In this document: in pieces, positions 35,216-43,671 of the stretch
Numbering within the stretch: position 1 is the stretch's first letter
Layout of the letters: every line of letters begins with the position of its first letter
Assembly (NCBI GenBank): GCA_039933785.1
Contig: JBDTNL010000012.1
Span: forward strand, 6,625 to 70,624
Source of the DNA: JBDTNL01 sp039933785
Lineage (GTDB): Bacteria; Acidobacteriota; Thermoanaerobaculia; Multivoradales; JAGPDF01
Length of the DNA: 64,000 bases
Direction of reading: 5' to 3'
Program-made: the position numbers and the translations under genes
Notes under the pieces: model-generated
The model's database searches: none
The model's input: the letters and a program-made list of their open reading frames with translations, nothing else
Told to the model about the DNA's origin: nothing

Positions 35216-36754
35216 CTAGGCTCGCGAGGCGAACCCCGTCACGATGTAGCTCCCCGAGCGCTGGTCCTTTTTGAGCTTGACGACACCCCGACGCTCGGCG
35301 TCTTCGAGGAGCTCGGAGAACGTCGAGTAGCCGTAGTAGCCCTCGTTGAAGGAGGGCTTCTTGCGCTTCATCGTCTGCTTGATCATCGAGCCCCAGAGCA
35401 CGTCCTTGTTCTCGCGCTTCAGGGCCTGGATCGAGTCGATCATGATGCCGAAGACCTCGGTCTGCTTCTTGGTCAGACCCTCGAGCTGCGGCCCGCTGTG
35501 CTGGTCGCGCCAGACGTCCTCGTAGTAGATGAACTCGTCGCAGTTGTCGACCAGCAGGGCCGACGAGGAGTTCTTCACCCCGATACCGATCACGTACTTG
35601 TTGTTCTCCTTGAGCTTGGAGACCAACGGTGAGAAGTCGGAATCGCCGGAGAGCAGAACGAACGTGTCGAGGTGCTCCTTCGAGTACGACAAGTCCATGG
35701 CGTCGACGACCATCTTGATGTCGGCGCTGTTCTTGCCCGAATAGTGCTTCTGCGGGATGTCGATGAGCTCGATCGCGGCCTCGTGGAAGGTGCGCTTGTA
35801 GTCGCTGTAGCGCTCCCAGTCGCAGTAGGCGCGCTTGACGATGATCTTGCCTTTTTCGAGCAAGCGCTCGAGAACCAGATTGATGTCGAACTTCTTGATC
35901 TCCGAATCCCGCACGCCGAGCGCGACGTTCTCGAGGTCGCAAAACAGCGCGATCTTCCGCTCGTCAGCGACACTCTGCGAACGCTCCGGCATCGACATGT
36001 AGATCTGGCGGGTAAGGCTCTCGAGATCGACCGGCGGAAGCTCGGTGACTTCATGGCGCTCGTGGCGCTCCTGGCGTTCTTGGCGCTGCGGGCGCTCGAG
36101 GGCTGCGACCCGTTCCGGTCGCTCGGCACGCTCGTGGCGCTCCGTGGGACGCGGCGCGGGAACGGCCGCGATCGCGGGCGCCGGTTCCGCATCGCCGCTT
36201 TCCGCCTGGTTGCCGCGACCGCGCCGTCGGCGTCCACCGCGGCGTCCGCGTTTGCGCCCCGGGCGCTCGGCGCCTTCGCCGGCCACGGGTTCGCCCTCGA
36301 TCTCGCCCTCTTCTTCGTCTTCACCCTCGTCGTCGCCATCCTCGTGCTCGGCGATGTCCGCGAGGTTCGAGCCCCGGGCCTCAGCGGCATTCTCGAGCTC
36401 CGGCTCGTCCTCGAGACCCTCGGCCTCGTCGTCGTAGGGCAACGAGAAAGGGTCGACCGCGGGGCGATCGATCGCCGGCGCGGGCTCGGCCGCGCGCCAC
36501 GGCTCGTCGCCGCGGACCTCGGGGCTCACATCCGGCTGCGGCTCGGCGACCGGGTAGCTGGACTCGGGGTACGCCCCAGACTCTGATTCAGACTCGGATT
36601 CAGACTCGAAGAAATTGCTTCCGGAAAGGGGCGACGCTGCGGAGACGGGGCCCCTCGGATGCGGTGAGTCCTGCGGGGTTTCGGAATTCTCGGGGTTGGC
36701 GGGGTTCGCATCGGCGCCCCCCTCGGATGTCGGTCTCGACCACCATGGGGTCAT
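35216..36754 (-). CDS. NYN-domain RNase with LOTUS (OST-HTH) domain and disordered RNA-binding N-terminus
   Basis: 512 residues. Residues 1-260 are low-complexity: a run of SE repeats (about 50-60), acidic blocks (about 140-160), an Arg/Gly basic patch GRKRGRRGGRRRRGRG (about 170-186), then ERHERQERHE repeats. A NYN/PIN-like nuclease domain (about 268-420) follows with FCDLENVALG, a DxxN start, and LLSGDSDFSPLV containing the second acidic pair. The C-terminus (about 430-505) is an OST-HTH/LOTUS domain, LTKKQTEVFGIMIDSIQ through YGYSTFSELLEDAE. NYN-LOTUS pairs act on RNA in eukaryotes and appear in some bacteria. GGGGGG precedes the ATG. Confidence 0.85.
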   Translation of the reverse strand: MTPWWSRPTSEGGADANPANPENSETPQDSPHPRGPVSAASPLSGSNFFESESESESESGAYPESSYPVAEPQPDVSPEVRGDEPWRAAEPAPAIDRPAVDPFSLPYDDEAEGLEDEPELENAAEARGSNLADIAEHEDGDDEGEDEEEGEIEGEPVAGEGAERPGRKRGRRGGRRRRGRGNQAESGDAEPAPAIAAVPAPRPTERHERAERPERVAALERPQRQERQERHERHEVTELPPVDLESLTRQIYMSMPERSQSVADERKIALFCDLENVALGVRDSEIKKFDINLVLERLLEKGKIIVKRAYCDWERYSDYKRTFHEAAIELIDIPQKHYSGKNSADIKMVVDAMDLSYSKEHLDTFVLLSGDSDFSPLVSKLKENNKYVIGIGVKNSSSALLVDNCDEFIYYEDVWRDQHSGPQLEGLTKKQTEVFGIMIDSIQALKRENKDVLWGSMIKQTMKRKKPSFNEGYYGYSTFSELLEDAERRGVVKLKKDQRSGSYIVTGFASRA

Positions 36755-36809
36755 CGCGCCCCCCCGCTAGATTCTTTGCTTGTTTTCACATGAACTCCTG
36801 TTGAGTTGG

Positions 36810-36830
36810 TCCCCGCTTCGTAAGCGGGGA
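36810..36830. promoter_or_regulatory. perfect hairpin in the NYN/OPT divergent gap
   Basis: TCCCCGCTT-CGT-AAGCGGGGA, a nine-pair stem with a three-base loop, 56 bases upstream of the NYN start. It would lie in the NYN 5' leader if transcription starts further out. The rest of the 271-base gap (36755-37025) shows a short GAGGC/GCCTC arm pair next to it, a TTCACATGAA palindrome, and a candidate OPT promoter. Confidence 0.5.
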
Positions 36831-36955
36831 GGCGAGCCTCAGAAGGCCGGAAGAACCCGGCGAGGCCCGAAGAACTTGACGAGGATTGTACCACCCATCG
36901 AGCGGATGTGCTCTAACCCATGTTGAATCAGCTATTTCTGAGGGACAAAGCGGGC

Positions 36956-36984
36956 TTGCGCCGAGGCTCCGAGCGGGCTACCAT
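36956..36984 (+). promoter_or_regulatory. candidate promoter for the OPT transporter
   Basis: TTGCGC (36956-36961), 17-base spacer, TACCAT (36979-36984). The -35 is the same as that proposed for tsaD. A start 42 bases downstream follows GGGAGG. Confidence 0.42.
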
Positions 36985-37025
36985 CGCCGGGCCCAACCAC
37001 CACAAACGACGTTTCGGGAGGATGC

Positions 37026-39026
37026 ATGTCGGCGAAGAATCCGGAGACCTTCGAACCTTTCGTTCCGGCCTCGCAAGAGATGGCGGAGTTCACGCCCCGG
37101 GCGATCATCCTCGGCTCACTGTTCGGCATTCTCTTCGGCGCCGCCACCGTGTACTTGGCGCTCCGCGCCGGCTTGACGGTCTCGGCCTCGGTGCCGATCG
37201 CCGTGCTGTCGATCGCGGTGTTCAAGCGGCTCGGCAACTCGACCATCCTCGAGAACAACATGGTGCAGACCATCGGCTCGGCGGGCGAGTCGGTGGCGGC
37301 GGGTGTGGTCTTCACCGTGCCGGCGATGCTCTTCCTCGCCAACGGGGCGCAGTACTTCAACTACTTCACGATCTTCCTGCTCGCGGCGATCGGCGGCACG
37401 CTCGGCGTGCTGTTCATGATCCCGCTGCGCCGAGCCTTGATTGTGAAGGAACACGGGACGCTCCCATACCCGGAAGGCACCGCCTGCGCCGACGTGCTGA
37501 TCGCCGGAGAGCGCGGCGGTGACCTCGCGAAGATGGTGTTCGCCGGAGTGGGGGTGTCGCTGCTCTACAAGTTCCTCTACGGCATCCTCGGTCTCTGGAA
37601 CGAGACCGGCACGTGGCTTCGCACCAAGCGCGACGGGCTGATCCCCAACGCGACGCTGCAGAGCGACGTGACCCCTGAGTACCTCGGTCTCGGCTACATC
37701 ATCGGGCCCAAGATCGCGGGCGAGTTGGCCTCCGGCGGCGTGCTGGCCTGGTTGGGGCTGATCCCCCTGATCTGGATTTTCGTACCCGAGGAACGTGTGA
37801 GACAGGATCTGATGAATCTGGGCTTTTCGACCGGCTGGATCGCCGGCCACACGGAAGCCGAGTGGGTCTACCGTGCCTACATCCGCTACATCGGCGCCGG
37901 GGCGGTGGCCTGCGCGGGCGTGATGACCCTGCTCAAAACTCTTCCGACGATCGTCTCGGCATTTCGCGAATCCGTGAAGTCGATGAAGGCGGGAGCGGGC
38001 GAAGCGAAGAAGCTTCGTACCGACGACGACCTAGGCATGGGTGTCGTGATCGGCGGTGCGCTCGCGCTCGCTTTGATCATCGCGCTGTTGCCCCAGATTC
38101 CGGGCAAGTTCCCCGGTTCGCTGTTGCTCTCCGCATTGGTGGTGCTGTTCGGATTCTTCTTCGTTACCGTGTCGAGCCGCATCGTCGGAATCATCGGCAC
38201 CTCGTCGAATCCGATCTCGGGCATGACCATCGCGACGATCATGGGCACCTGCATCGTGTTCGTGCTCTTCGGCTTGACCGGCGATGCCTATCAAGCCGTC
38301 GCACTGTGCGTCGGTGCGTTGGTCTGCATCGCGGCTGCCAACGCCGGCGCAACGTCGCAGGACTTGAAGACTGGCTTTCTGGTCGGCGCGACGCCGCGAC
38401 GCCAACAGATGGGTTTCATCATCGGTGTATTGGTCTCCACCTTGGTGATCGGCGGCACGCTGTTCCTGCTCGACAAGACCTACGCCGCCGGCGAGCTCCA
38501 CGGCATCGGCGGACCGAAGCTGGCAGCGCCTCAGGCAACCCTGATGGCGACGATCATCAAAGGGTTGCTGGCGAAGAACCTCCCCTGGGCACCAGTCCTG
38601 GTTGGCGTCGCGCTCGCCTTCATGGCGCAGATGGCTGGGGCGCATGCGCTCTCTTGGGCAGTGGGCGCCTACCTGCCTCTTTCCACGACCTTCCCGATCT
38701 GGATCGGCGGCATGATGAAGGCCCTGGTGGACAAGGTCACCAAACGCAAGGAGGAAGAGAGCGAGCTCTCCTCGGGCATGCTCTACGCGACAGGTCTGGT
38801 CGCGGGAGGCTCGCTAGGCGGTGTACTCATTGCGCTGGTCGCTTTCGTCGGCGATTCGATGCTGCATATGGAGAGCCCGACGTTGCTCGAGAAGCTCGAT
38901 CTCGGCACGCGGTTCTACGGCACCTTCAAGAACGACACGGTCACGGGTGGCATCTTGTGTGCCGTCGTGTTCGCCGGTCTCTGCTGGCTGCTGCTCAAGA
39001 ACGCGCGCAAGAAGCTCGACGCATAG
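37026..39026 (+). CDS. OPT family oligopeptide transporter
   Basis: 666 residues with about 15 predicted membrane helices. It belongs to the bacterial OPT/YSL-like group: FTPRAIILGSLFGILFGAAT, SILENNMVQTIGSAGESVAAG-type sequence near residue 75, LPYPEGTACADVLIAGERGG near 150, and the late NAGATSQDLKTGFLVGATPRR. These proteins are proton-coupled importers of peptides or metal chelates in the inner membrane. Substrate unknown. GGGAGG precedes the ATG. It is followed at once by a small membrane-protein gene. Confidence 0.92.
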   Translation: MSAKNPETFEPFVPASQEMAEFTPRAIILGSLFGILFGAATVYLALRAGLTVSASVPIAVLSIAVFKRLGNSTILENNMVQTIGSAGESVAAGVVFTVPAMLFLANGAQYFNYFTIFLLAAIGGTLGVLFMIPLRRALIVKEHGTLPYPEGTACADVLIAGERGGDLAKMVFAGVGVSLLYKFLYGILGLWNETGTWLRTKRDGLIPNATLQSDVTPEYLGLGYIIGPKIAGELASGGVLAWLGLIPLIWIFVPEERVRQDLMNLGFSTGWIAGHTEAEWVYRAYIRYIGAGAVACAGVMTLLKTLPTIVSAFRESVKSMKAGAGEAKKLRTDDDLGMGVVIGGALALALIIALLPQIPGKFPGSLLLSALVVLFGFFFVTVSSRIVGIIGTSSNPISGMTIATIMGTCIVFVLFGLTGDAYQAVALCVGALVCIAAANAGATSQDLKTGFLVGATPRRQQMGFIIGVLVSTLVIGGTLFLLDKTYAAGELHGIGGPKLAAPQATLMATIIKGLLAKNLPWAPVLVGVALAFMAQMAGAHALSWAVGAYLPLSTTFPIWIGGMMKALVDKVTKRKEEESELSSGMLYATGLVAGGSLGGVLIALVAFVGDSMLHMESPTLLEKLDLGTRFYGTFKNDTVTGGILCAVVFAGLCWLLLKNARKKLDA

Positions 39027-39033
39027 TCAGAGG

Positions 39034-39252
39034 ATGGAGCTCAGCCCCCAGGACCTCGGTCATCTCGCACGGCTCTTGCCGTTCGCGATCGCGGTCCTAG
39101 TGTGGCTCTGGAAGCGCTCGAAGTCGCCGGCCTCCACTCCGAGCGCCTCCCGTACACGGCTGGCAGGCACCGAGAGTCCCTCGAAAGGCTCCTCCATCGT
39201 GGCCCCGGAGCCGGCGCGTTTCACCGGTCCGGGACCCATCGAGCCGCGCTAG
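39034..39252 (+). CDS. small single-helix membrane protein
   Basis: 72 residues. A short amphipathic N-terminus, one hydrophobic helix (LLPFAIAVLVWLW, about 14-26), then a basic and Ser/Pro-rich cytosolic tail ending in PGPIEPR. ATG seven bases after the OPT stop, with AGAGG before it. No family recognised. Position suggests co-expression with the transporter. Confidence 0.5.
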   Translation: MELSPQDLGHLARLLPFAIAVLVWLWKRSKSPASTPSASRTRLAGTESPSKGSSIVAPEPARFTGPGPIEPR

Positions 39253-39253
39253 C

Positions 39254-41602
39254 TCAACTCGTTACCGCTCCTCCGAGCAGCGCTTCGAATCGAGCATCCC
39301 CTCGGAGACTGGCGAACTCTGGCTCGAGCGCGGCGCGGGCACGGGTGTAGGCGGGTCTGAGGGCCGCGGCGCGCTCCAGACTCTCGATCGCGCGGTCCTT
39401 CTCACCCCGGAGCGCCTCCACGGCGGCGGCGTAGAACCGCGTGAACGGATCGTCCGCGCCCATGGCAATGCGCAAGTCGAAGGCCGCATGCGCCGTCGCC
39501 AGGTCCGCCGCGGCCTCCTTCTGATGTCCGAGCCGTTGCTGCGCGCTGCCCAGGCGCATGTGGAGTTCGATGGTGATCCGGCCGCGAAGCGCATGCTCCA
39601 CGCGCTGCAGGAACGCGAGCTCCTGCTGGAATTGCGCCAGCGCGTCGGCGTGCCGCTCCTGGAGCGCGAAGAGATGCCCGAGGCGCATGTAGCCCCCGAC
39701 CACCGGCGAGCTCTCCCGCCCGGAGAGCATGTCCTCCTGGAGCCGAATCGCGCGCAGCGCGGCCCGTTCGCCGCGCGGAAAGTCGCGCAGCAACGCCGCG
39801 CAGTGCGCCAGTTGCAGCCAGTACCAGCCGGCGTGCGCGTTGTGCTCGAGCGCGCGCTCGAAAAAGCCCGCCGCCTGCGCAAACTCAGCCCGGCCGAGGA
39901 ACAGGGCGCGCGCCATTCCGGCCAGCATCAGTGGATCGTCCGGCGCGAGCGCGAGCGCCTGCTCGAGACGCCCGATGCCCTCCTCGATGCGGCCGGCAGA
40001 GAGTAGCGCCGCACCCAGCTCTCTCCAGGCTCGCGCCGACCCCGGTTTGAGCTCGAGGGCGCGCAGCAGGCTCGCCACCGCGAGCTCGTGAATCTCCGGC
40101 GCGCTCAGATACTCGGCCTTCTGCGACAGCGCGGTGCCGAGCTCGAGGTGGGCGCGCGAGTAGCGTGGGTCGAGAGCCGCCGCACGAGTGAAAAACAGGA
40201 TGCCTCGATCGAGCGCCTCGTAGCTTTCGCTGCGCACGTTGAGCAATCCCTTGGCCAGCGCCTCGTACGCGGCCACCACGCCGGTCTCTTCGCCGGCGGC
40301 GGGTGCGTCGTGGGCGCCGCGAAGCCCGGCCGCGAGCGCCGCCACCAGTTGGTCCTGCAGATGGAAAATCGTGCTCACCGCCCCGTCGAGGCGGGCCGAG
40401 CGAACGATCACTCCGGACGGCGCGTCGAGCAGGCGGGCCGTCAAGCGGACGTCGTCGCCGAATCGCTGCACCGTGCCCGCGATGACCCAGCGGGCGCCGA
40501 GCTGGCGAGCGATCCGCGCGGCAACCGCATCATCCAGCACGCCGAGTGCCTCGTCTCCGAGGCGCCGCAAGGCCTCCTCGACCCGTTGGCGCGGGACGAC
40601 CTCGACGCTAGCCAAGCCGCGGAAATCCGTGCTCACCGTCTCGGCGACTCCGGCGCGAAGCCAATCGTCCTCGGGCCTGCCGTCGAGATTGGCGAACGGC
40701 AGCACGGCGACCGCGGGCAGGCCACCGAAGGCGGGTCCGGTGCCGCCCGTCGTCGCGCCCGAAAGGACGGCGCGGAGCTCTGTATCGACGGCTGCGAGGT
40801 CGGGGAAACGTTGCTCACGATCTTTCGCCAGCATGCGACGGACGATGCGATCGAGCCGCGGCGCGCGCTCGTCGGCGAGCCGCAGCGCGAGCGCCTCGGG
40901 CTCGGCATGGAGCATGGCATCCAGCGTCGCGACCGCGTTGTCGCCCCGAAAGGGCGCCGCGCCGGCGAGCAACTCGTAGAGCAGCACACCGAGCGAAAAC
41001 TGGTCCGACCGGGCGTCAACCGCCCGCCCGAGGGCCTGCTCCGGGGACATGTAGGCGACCGTGCCTGCGATAGCGCCGCCAGGATCGCGGCTCCAGGTCG
41101 AAACATCGTCGGTGCCGAACGGTGTTTGAGTAGCCAGGCCGAAGTCGAGAACCTTGACCCGACAGGCGTGGGTCACGACCAAGTTGGAAGGCTTGATGTC
41201 GCGATGCACGATGCCACGTTCGTGCGCTTGGCGAAGCGCGTCGACAATCTGGAGAACGAGTTCCAGGCGCTCCTCGACCGACGGCTTCAGAGCCTTCGAC
41301 CACTCGTCGAGTGTGCGGCCCGGCACGTACTCCATCGCCAGGAACGCCAAGCGTCGGCCGTCGAGCTCGGCGTCGTCGATCTCGTAGATGACCGCGATGT
41401 TCGGATGATTGAGAGCGGATGCGGCGCGCGCTTCGCGGAGCAGGCGTTGGCGCAAGGCCTCCGTTCCGGGATCGTCGCCACGCAGCAGCTTGAGCGCCAC
41501 CGGACGATGCAGACGGAGGTCCTCGGCGAGATAGACCTCGCCCATGCCCCCCGCGCCCAGGCGTTCGAGCACCCGGTAGTGCGAAACCGTGCGGCCGATC
41601 AT
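39254..41602 (-). CDS. Ser/Thr protein kinase with TolB-like domain and TPR repeats
   Basis: 782 residues, soluble. Hanks-type kinase (about 8-270): P-loop GAGGMGEVYLAED, VALKLL lysine, catalytic HRDIKPSNL, DFGLATQT and SPEQALG. Residues about 300-425 (AVAVLPFANLDGRPEDDWLR, ARWVIAGTVQRFGDDVRLTARLLD) form a TolB/CsgG-like alpha-beta domain that often follows kinases or adenylate cyclases in Acidobacteriota. The remainder (about 440-780) is TPR repeats. There is no membrane helix, unlike PknB types. The FHA protein at 3616-4602 is a possible downstream reader, but it is distant. TAGGAT lies nine bases before the ATG. Confidence 0.9.
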   Translation of the reverse strand: MIGRTVSHYRVLERLGAGGMGEVYLAEDLRLHRPVALKLLRGDDPGTEALRQRLLREARAASALNHPNIAVIYEIDDAELDGRRLAFLAMEYVPGRTLDEWSKALKPSVEERLELVLQIVDALRQAHERGIVHRDIKPSNLVVTHACRVKVLDFGLATQTPFGTDDVSTWSRDPGGAIAGTVAYMSPEQALGRAVDARSDQFSLGVLLYELLAGAAPFRGDNAVATLDAMLHAEPEALALRLADERAPRLDRIVRRMLAKDREQRFPDLAAVDTELRAVLSGATTGGTGPAFGGLPAVAVLPFANLDGRPEDDWLRAGVAETVSTDFRGLASVEVVPRQRVEEALRRLGDEALGVLDDAVAARIARQLGARWVIAGTVQRFGDDVRLTARLLDAPSGVIVRSARLDGAVSTIFHLQDQLVAALAAGLRGAHDAPAAGEETGVVAAYEALAKGLLNVRSESYEALDRGILFFTRAAALDPRYSRAHLELGTALSQKAEYLSAPEIHELAVASLLRALELKPGSARAWRELGAALLSAGRIEEGIGRLEQALALAPDDPLMLAGMARALFLGRAEFAQAAGFFERALEHNAHAGWYWLQLAHCAALLRDFPRGERAALRAIRLQEDMLSGRESSPVVGGYMRLGHLFALQERHADALAQFQQELAFLQRVEHALRGRITIELHMRLGSAQQRLGHQKEAAADLATAHAAFDLRIAMGADDPFTRFYAAAVEALRGEKDRAIESLERAAALRPAYTRARAALEPEFASLRGDARFEALLGGAVTS

Positions 41603-41653
41603 GGTCGAGCGATCCTACGCCTCACGCTCGAGCGCGCCCAGAGCCCTGTGGCC

Positions 41654-42322
41654 TCAGGCGGGGTCGCCGGACGAAGGGTCGGGCAAGCCGCGAAGAAATG
41701 TCCAGTCACCCGCCTGTTCGCGCGCCCGACGCTCCACGGCGCTCGCGAAGGAGCCGGCGGCAAATGCGGTCTCCTGCGCCTGTTCGAGCCACTCGGCACG
41801 CGCGGTGGCGTCCTCCGGTCCATTCGCGGGTCGCACCCGGCGGCGTAGTCGAGTCAGCTCCTCGATGTCGGCGAGATCCTGGGCTCGGCCCGACGCGTGT
41901 TTGAGCTCGATGAGATCCTCGATCCCCAGGGTTCGCACCAGTGCGCCGCGCACCTTGAACTCGACCGACCGCTGCCAGAGCTCGGCGAACGGTCGCGGCT
42001 CGTCGAGACTAAGATCGATCAAACAGAGCGGGTCCTCCGGATCGAAGAGCGAGAACACCTGCATGTGCTTCTCGCGCTGCCAAGTGCGCCGAATCGAGGG
42101 GTTGGCGAAGTTCCGGGCATCGACGGGAGCGCGCGGCAGCAATCCGAACGCGGTGAGCGCGCGGATCCCCTGCCCAGCTTCTTCGGGAGAAAGATCGAGA
42201 ATCAGGTCCACGTCCGTGGTGAAACGAGGAGCCCCGTGGAGGACGACCGCCAGTCCCCCGATCACCAGATAGCGCGTTCCCGCCTTGTCGAGCGAGGCGA
42301 ACAAGCCGTCGGTCGAGCGCAT
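41654..42322 (-). CDS. orphan nucleotidyltransferase-fold protein
   Basis: 222 residues. The N-terminal RYLVIGGLAVVLHGAPRFTTDVDLI gives the polymerase-beta-type GG...DxD signature (about 16-40), and LCLIDLSLDEP (about 100) offers the third acidic residue. GRAQDLADIEELTRL near 155-170 is the tail typical of DUF6036/AbiEii-like toxins. No antitoxin-sized partner gene is next to it, so a toxin role is not supported. The start ATG follows TATACT by six bases and lacks a ribosome site. It may instead modify a small molecule or tRNA. Confidence 0.7.
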   Translation of the reverse strand: MRSTDGLFASLDKAGTRYLVIGGLAVVLHGAPRFTTDVDLILDLSPEEAGQGIRALTAFGLLPRAPVDARNFANPSIRRTWQREKHMQVFSLFDPEDPLCLIDLSLDEPRPFAELWQRSVEFKVRGALVRTLGIEDLIELKHASGRAQDLADIEELTRLRRRVRPANGPEDATARAEWLEQAQETAFAAGSFASAVERRAREQAGDWTFLRGLPDPSSGDPA

Positions 42323-42328
42323 CCGGCC

Positions 42329-42334
42329 AGTATA
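42329..42334 (-). promoter_or_regulatory. -10-like TATACT before a leaderless start
   Basis: TATACT on the minus strand ends six bases before the ATG of the nucleotidyltransferase gene. It lies in the few bases between that start and the exbD stop. No recognisable -35. Confidence 0.4.
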
Positions 42335-42341
42335 GCGACGC

Positions 42342-42749
42342 TCAGTGCGGCGGCTGGAGCTCCGTCTCGAGCTCGGCGCCAGAGAATCGCGCCTGGCTGG
42401 CGGTCTCGAGGAGCACACGCACTTCGCGGTACGGCAGCCTCCGGTCGGCACGAATCGCCAGCCGCGCGTGCCCCGACTGCAGCCGCCGAAGCTCCGCCAA
42501 AAGATCGCCGGCATTTAGCGGATGGCCGTCGAGCGTCAGCGAGCGATCTAGGCGCAGAGTGAGCTTCTTGGCGGCCGTCTCGACCGCTGTCGGATGACCG
42601 GCGAACGGCAACAGGACACCCGGATCGTTGACCAACATGGGTGTGATGACCATGAAGATGATCAACAGCACCAGGCAGACGTCGACGAACGGGGTGACGT
42701 TGATCTCGCTGCGCAGCTGGGCGGTTTGAAACAGCGCTCGGGTTTGCAT
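42342..42749 (-). CDS. ExbD/TolR-type biopolymer transport protein
   Basis: 135 residues. The N-terminal helix QLRSEINVTPFVDVCLVLLI with its proton-carrying Asp (about 22) is the ExbD hallmark; a periplasmic domain follows. Works with an ExbB/TolQ proton channel to energise TonB or Tol. ATG at 42749 is chosen by homology; an in-frame ATG at 42803 would overlap the divergent ubiX start. No exbB/tolQ gene adjoins it, so it is a solitary copy. It could serve the TonB receptor at 4783. Confidence 0.88.
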   Translation of the reverse strand: MQTRALFQTAQLRSEINVTPFVDVCLVLLIIFMVITPMLVNDPGVLLPFAGHPTAVETAAKKLTLRLDRSLTLDGHPLNAGDLLAELRRLQSGHARLAIRADRRLPYREVRVLLETASQARFSGAELETELQPPH

Positions 42750-42801
42750 GGTGTCTTCGACCTGGGTTCTAGCCAGCGAGTTCCCGCGTAAGATCGCGAG
42801 C

Positions 42802-43413
42802 ATGCCGCGACGTATCGCGCTCCTGGTTTCCGGCGCTTCCGGAATGCTTCTCCCGCGCTATTTGGTGCGCGCGCTCGCCGAGCATCCAGGGGTCGAACGT
42901 GTCCATCTGGTGGTTTCGAGTGGCGCGAGCCAGGTGCTGAAGCACGAGCTCGGACCGGAGCAGACCGGCGTCGCCGACCTGCTCGCCGCGGCCTGCATGC
43001 CGGGCGCCGCCGAAGCGAAGATCGTTACCCATAGAGACAGCGAGCTCGATGCTCCGATCGCCTCTGGTTCCTATCGACTCGATGGCACCGTGGTGCTGCC
43101 CTGCAGCGCCGGCACTCTAGGCGCCTTCGCGACCGGCGCCGGCCGCACTCTGATTCACCGGGCGGGCGCGGTGGCGCTCAAGGAGCGTTGGCCCTTGGTG
43201 CTGGGCTTTCGCGAGACCCCGCTACAAGTCATCCACCTCGAAAACCTTCGCCGACTGGCCTACGCCGGGGCGGTGATCCTGCCGCCAATTCCTGCGTTTT
43301 ACATCGGTGGCGAGACGATCGAGCGTTTTCTCGAGCATTACACCCTGCGCGTGTTCGACCACATCGGCCTACACGAGGCCGGCAGTCCCGGCCTGCGCTG
43401 GGGCGAGTCCTAA
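42802..43413 (+). CDS. ubiX: flavin prenyltransferase UbiX
   Basis: 203 residues. Makes prenylated FMN for UbiD-type decarboxylases. Motifs: RRIALLVSGASGMLLPRYL, APIASGSYRLDGTVVLPCSAGTLG, ALKERWPLVLGFRETPL and AGAVILPPIPAFY. ATG at 42802 is chosen by homology. TAAGAT lies seven bases upstream and no ribosome site is visible, so a leaderless start is likely. No ubiD-like gene is in the window. The CDGSH gene follows 23 bases later. Confidence 0.93.
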   Translation: MPRRIALLVSGASGMLLPRYLVRALAEHPGVERVHLVVSSGASQVLKHELGPEQTGVADLLAAACMPGAAEAKIVTHRDSELDAPIASGSYRLDGTVVLPCSAGTLGAFATGAGRTLIHRAGAVALKERWPLVLGFRETPLQVIHLENLRRLAYAGAVILPPIPAFYIGGETIERFLEHYTLRVFDHIGLHEAGSPGLRWGES

Positions 43414-43436
43414 ACGTCCATTTCCAGGAGGAAACC

Positions 43437-43664
43437 ATGAAGATCACAGTCCGCAACAACGGCCCCCTGCGGGTCGAGGGTGAAAATCTATTGATCACGG
43501 ACGAAACCGGAGCGCTGTTCGGTCTAGCAGGCCGCACCGTGGTCTCGCTCTGCCGCTGCGGTGGCTCGGAGACCAAGCCGTTCTGTGATGGCTCGCACAA
43601 CAGGAACGGCTTCCAATCGGAATGCCCGGCCCGGGACTTACCGGCGCCGAAGCCCAAGGCCTAG
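43437..43664 (+). CDS. CDGSH iron-sulfur domain protein
   Basis: 75 residues. The 2Fe-2S motif CRCGGSETKPFCDGSH (about 41-56) has the three cysteines and one histidine of CDGSH/mitoNEET proteins. Probably an electron carrier or redox sensor. An AGGAGG ribosome site precedes the ATG. Downstream of ubiX with a short gap, so the two are probably co-transcribed. Confidence 0.92.
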   Translation: MKITVRNNGPLRVEGENLLITDETGALFGLAGRTVVSLCRCGGSETKPFCDGSHNRNGFQSECPARDLPAPKPKA

Positions 43665-43671
43665 CGCCGGC

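Noticed and set aside
40088..41848. 586-codon plus-strand frame across the kinase gene
   Set aside because: GC-driven shadow of the minus-strand kinase; composition is Arg/His/Gln-rich without domains.
41654..42322. Nucleotidyltransferase as half of a toxin-antitoxin pair
   Set aside because: Neighbours are a kinase and ExbD; no partner gene of the right kind or size is adjacent.
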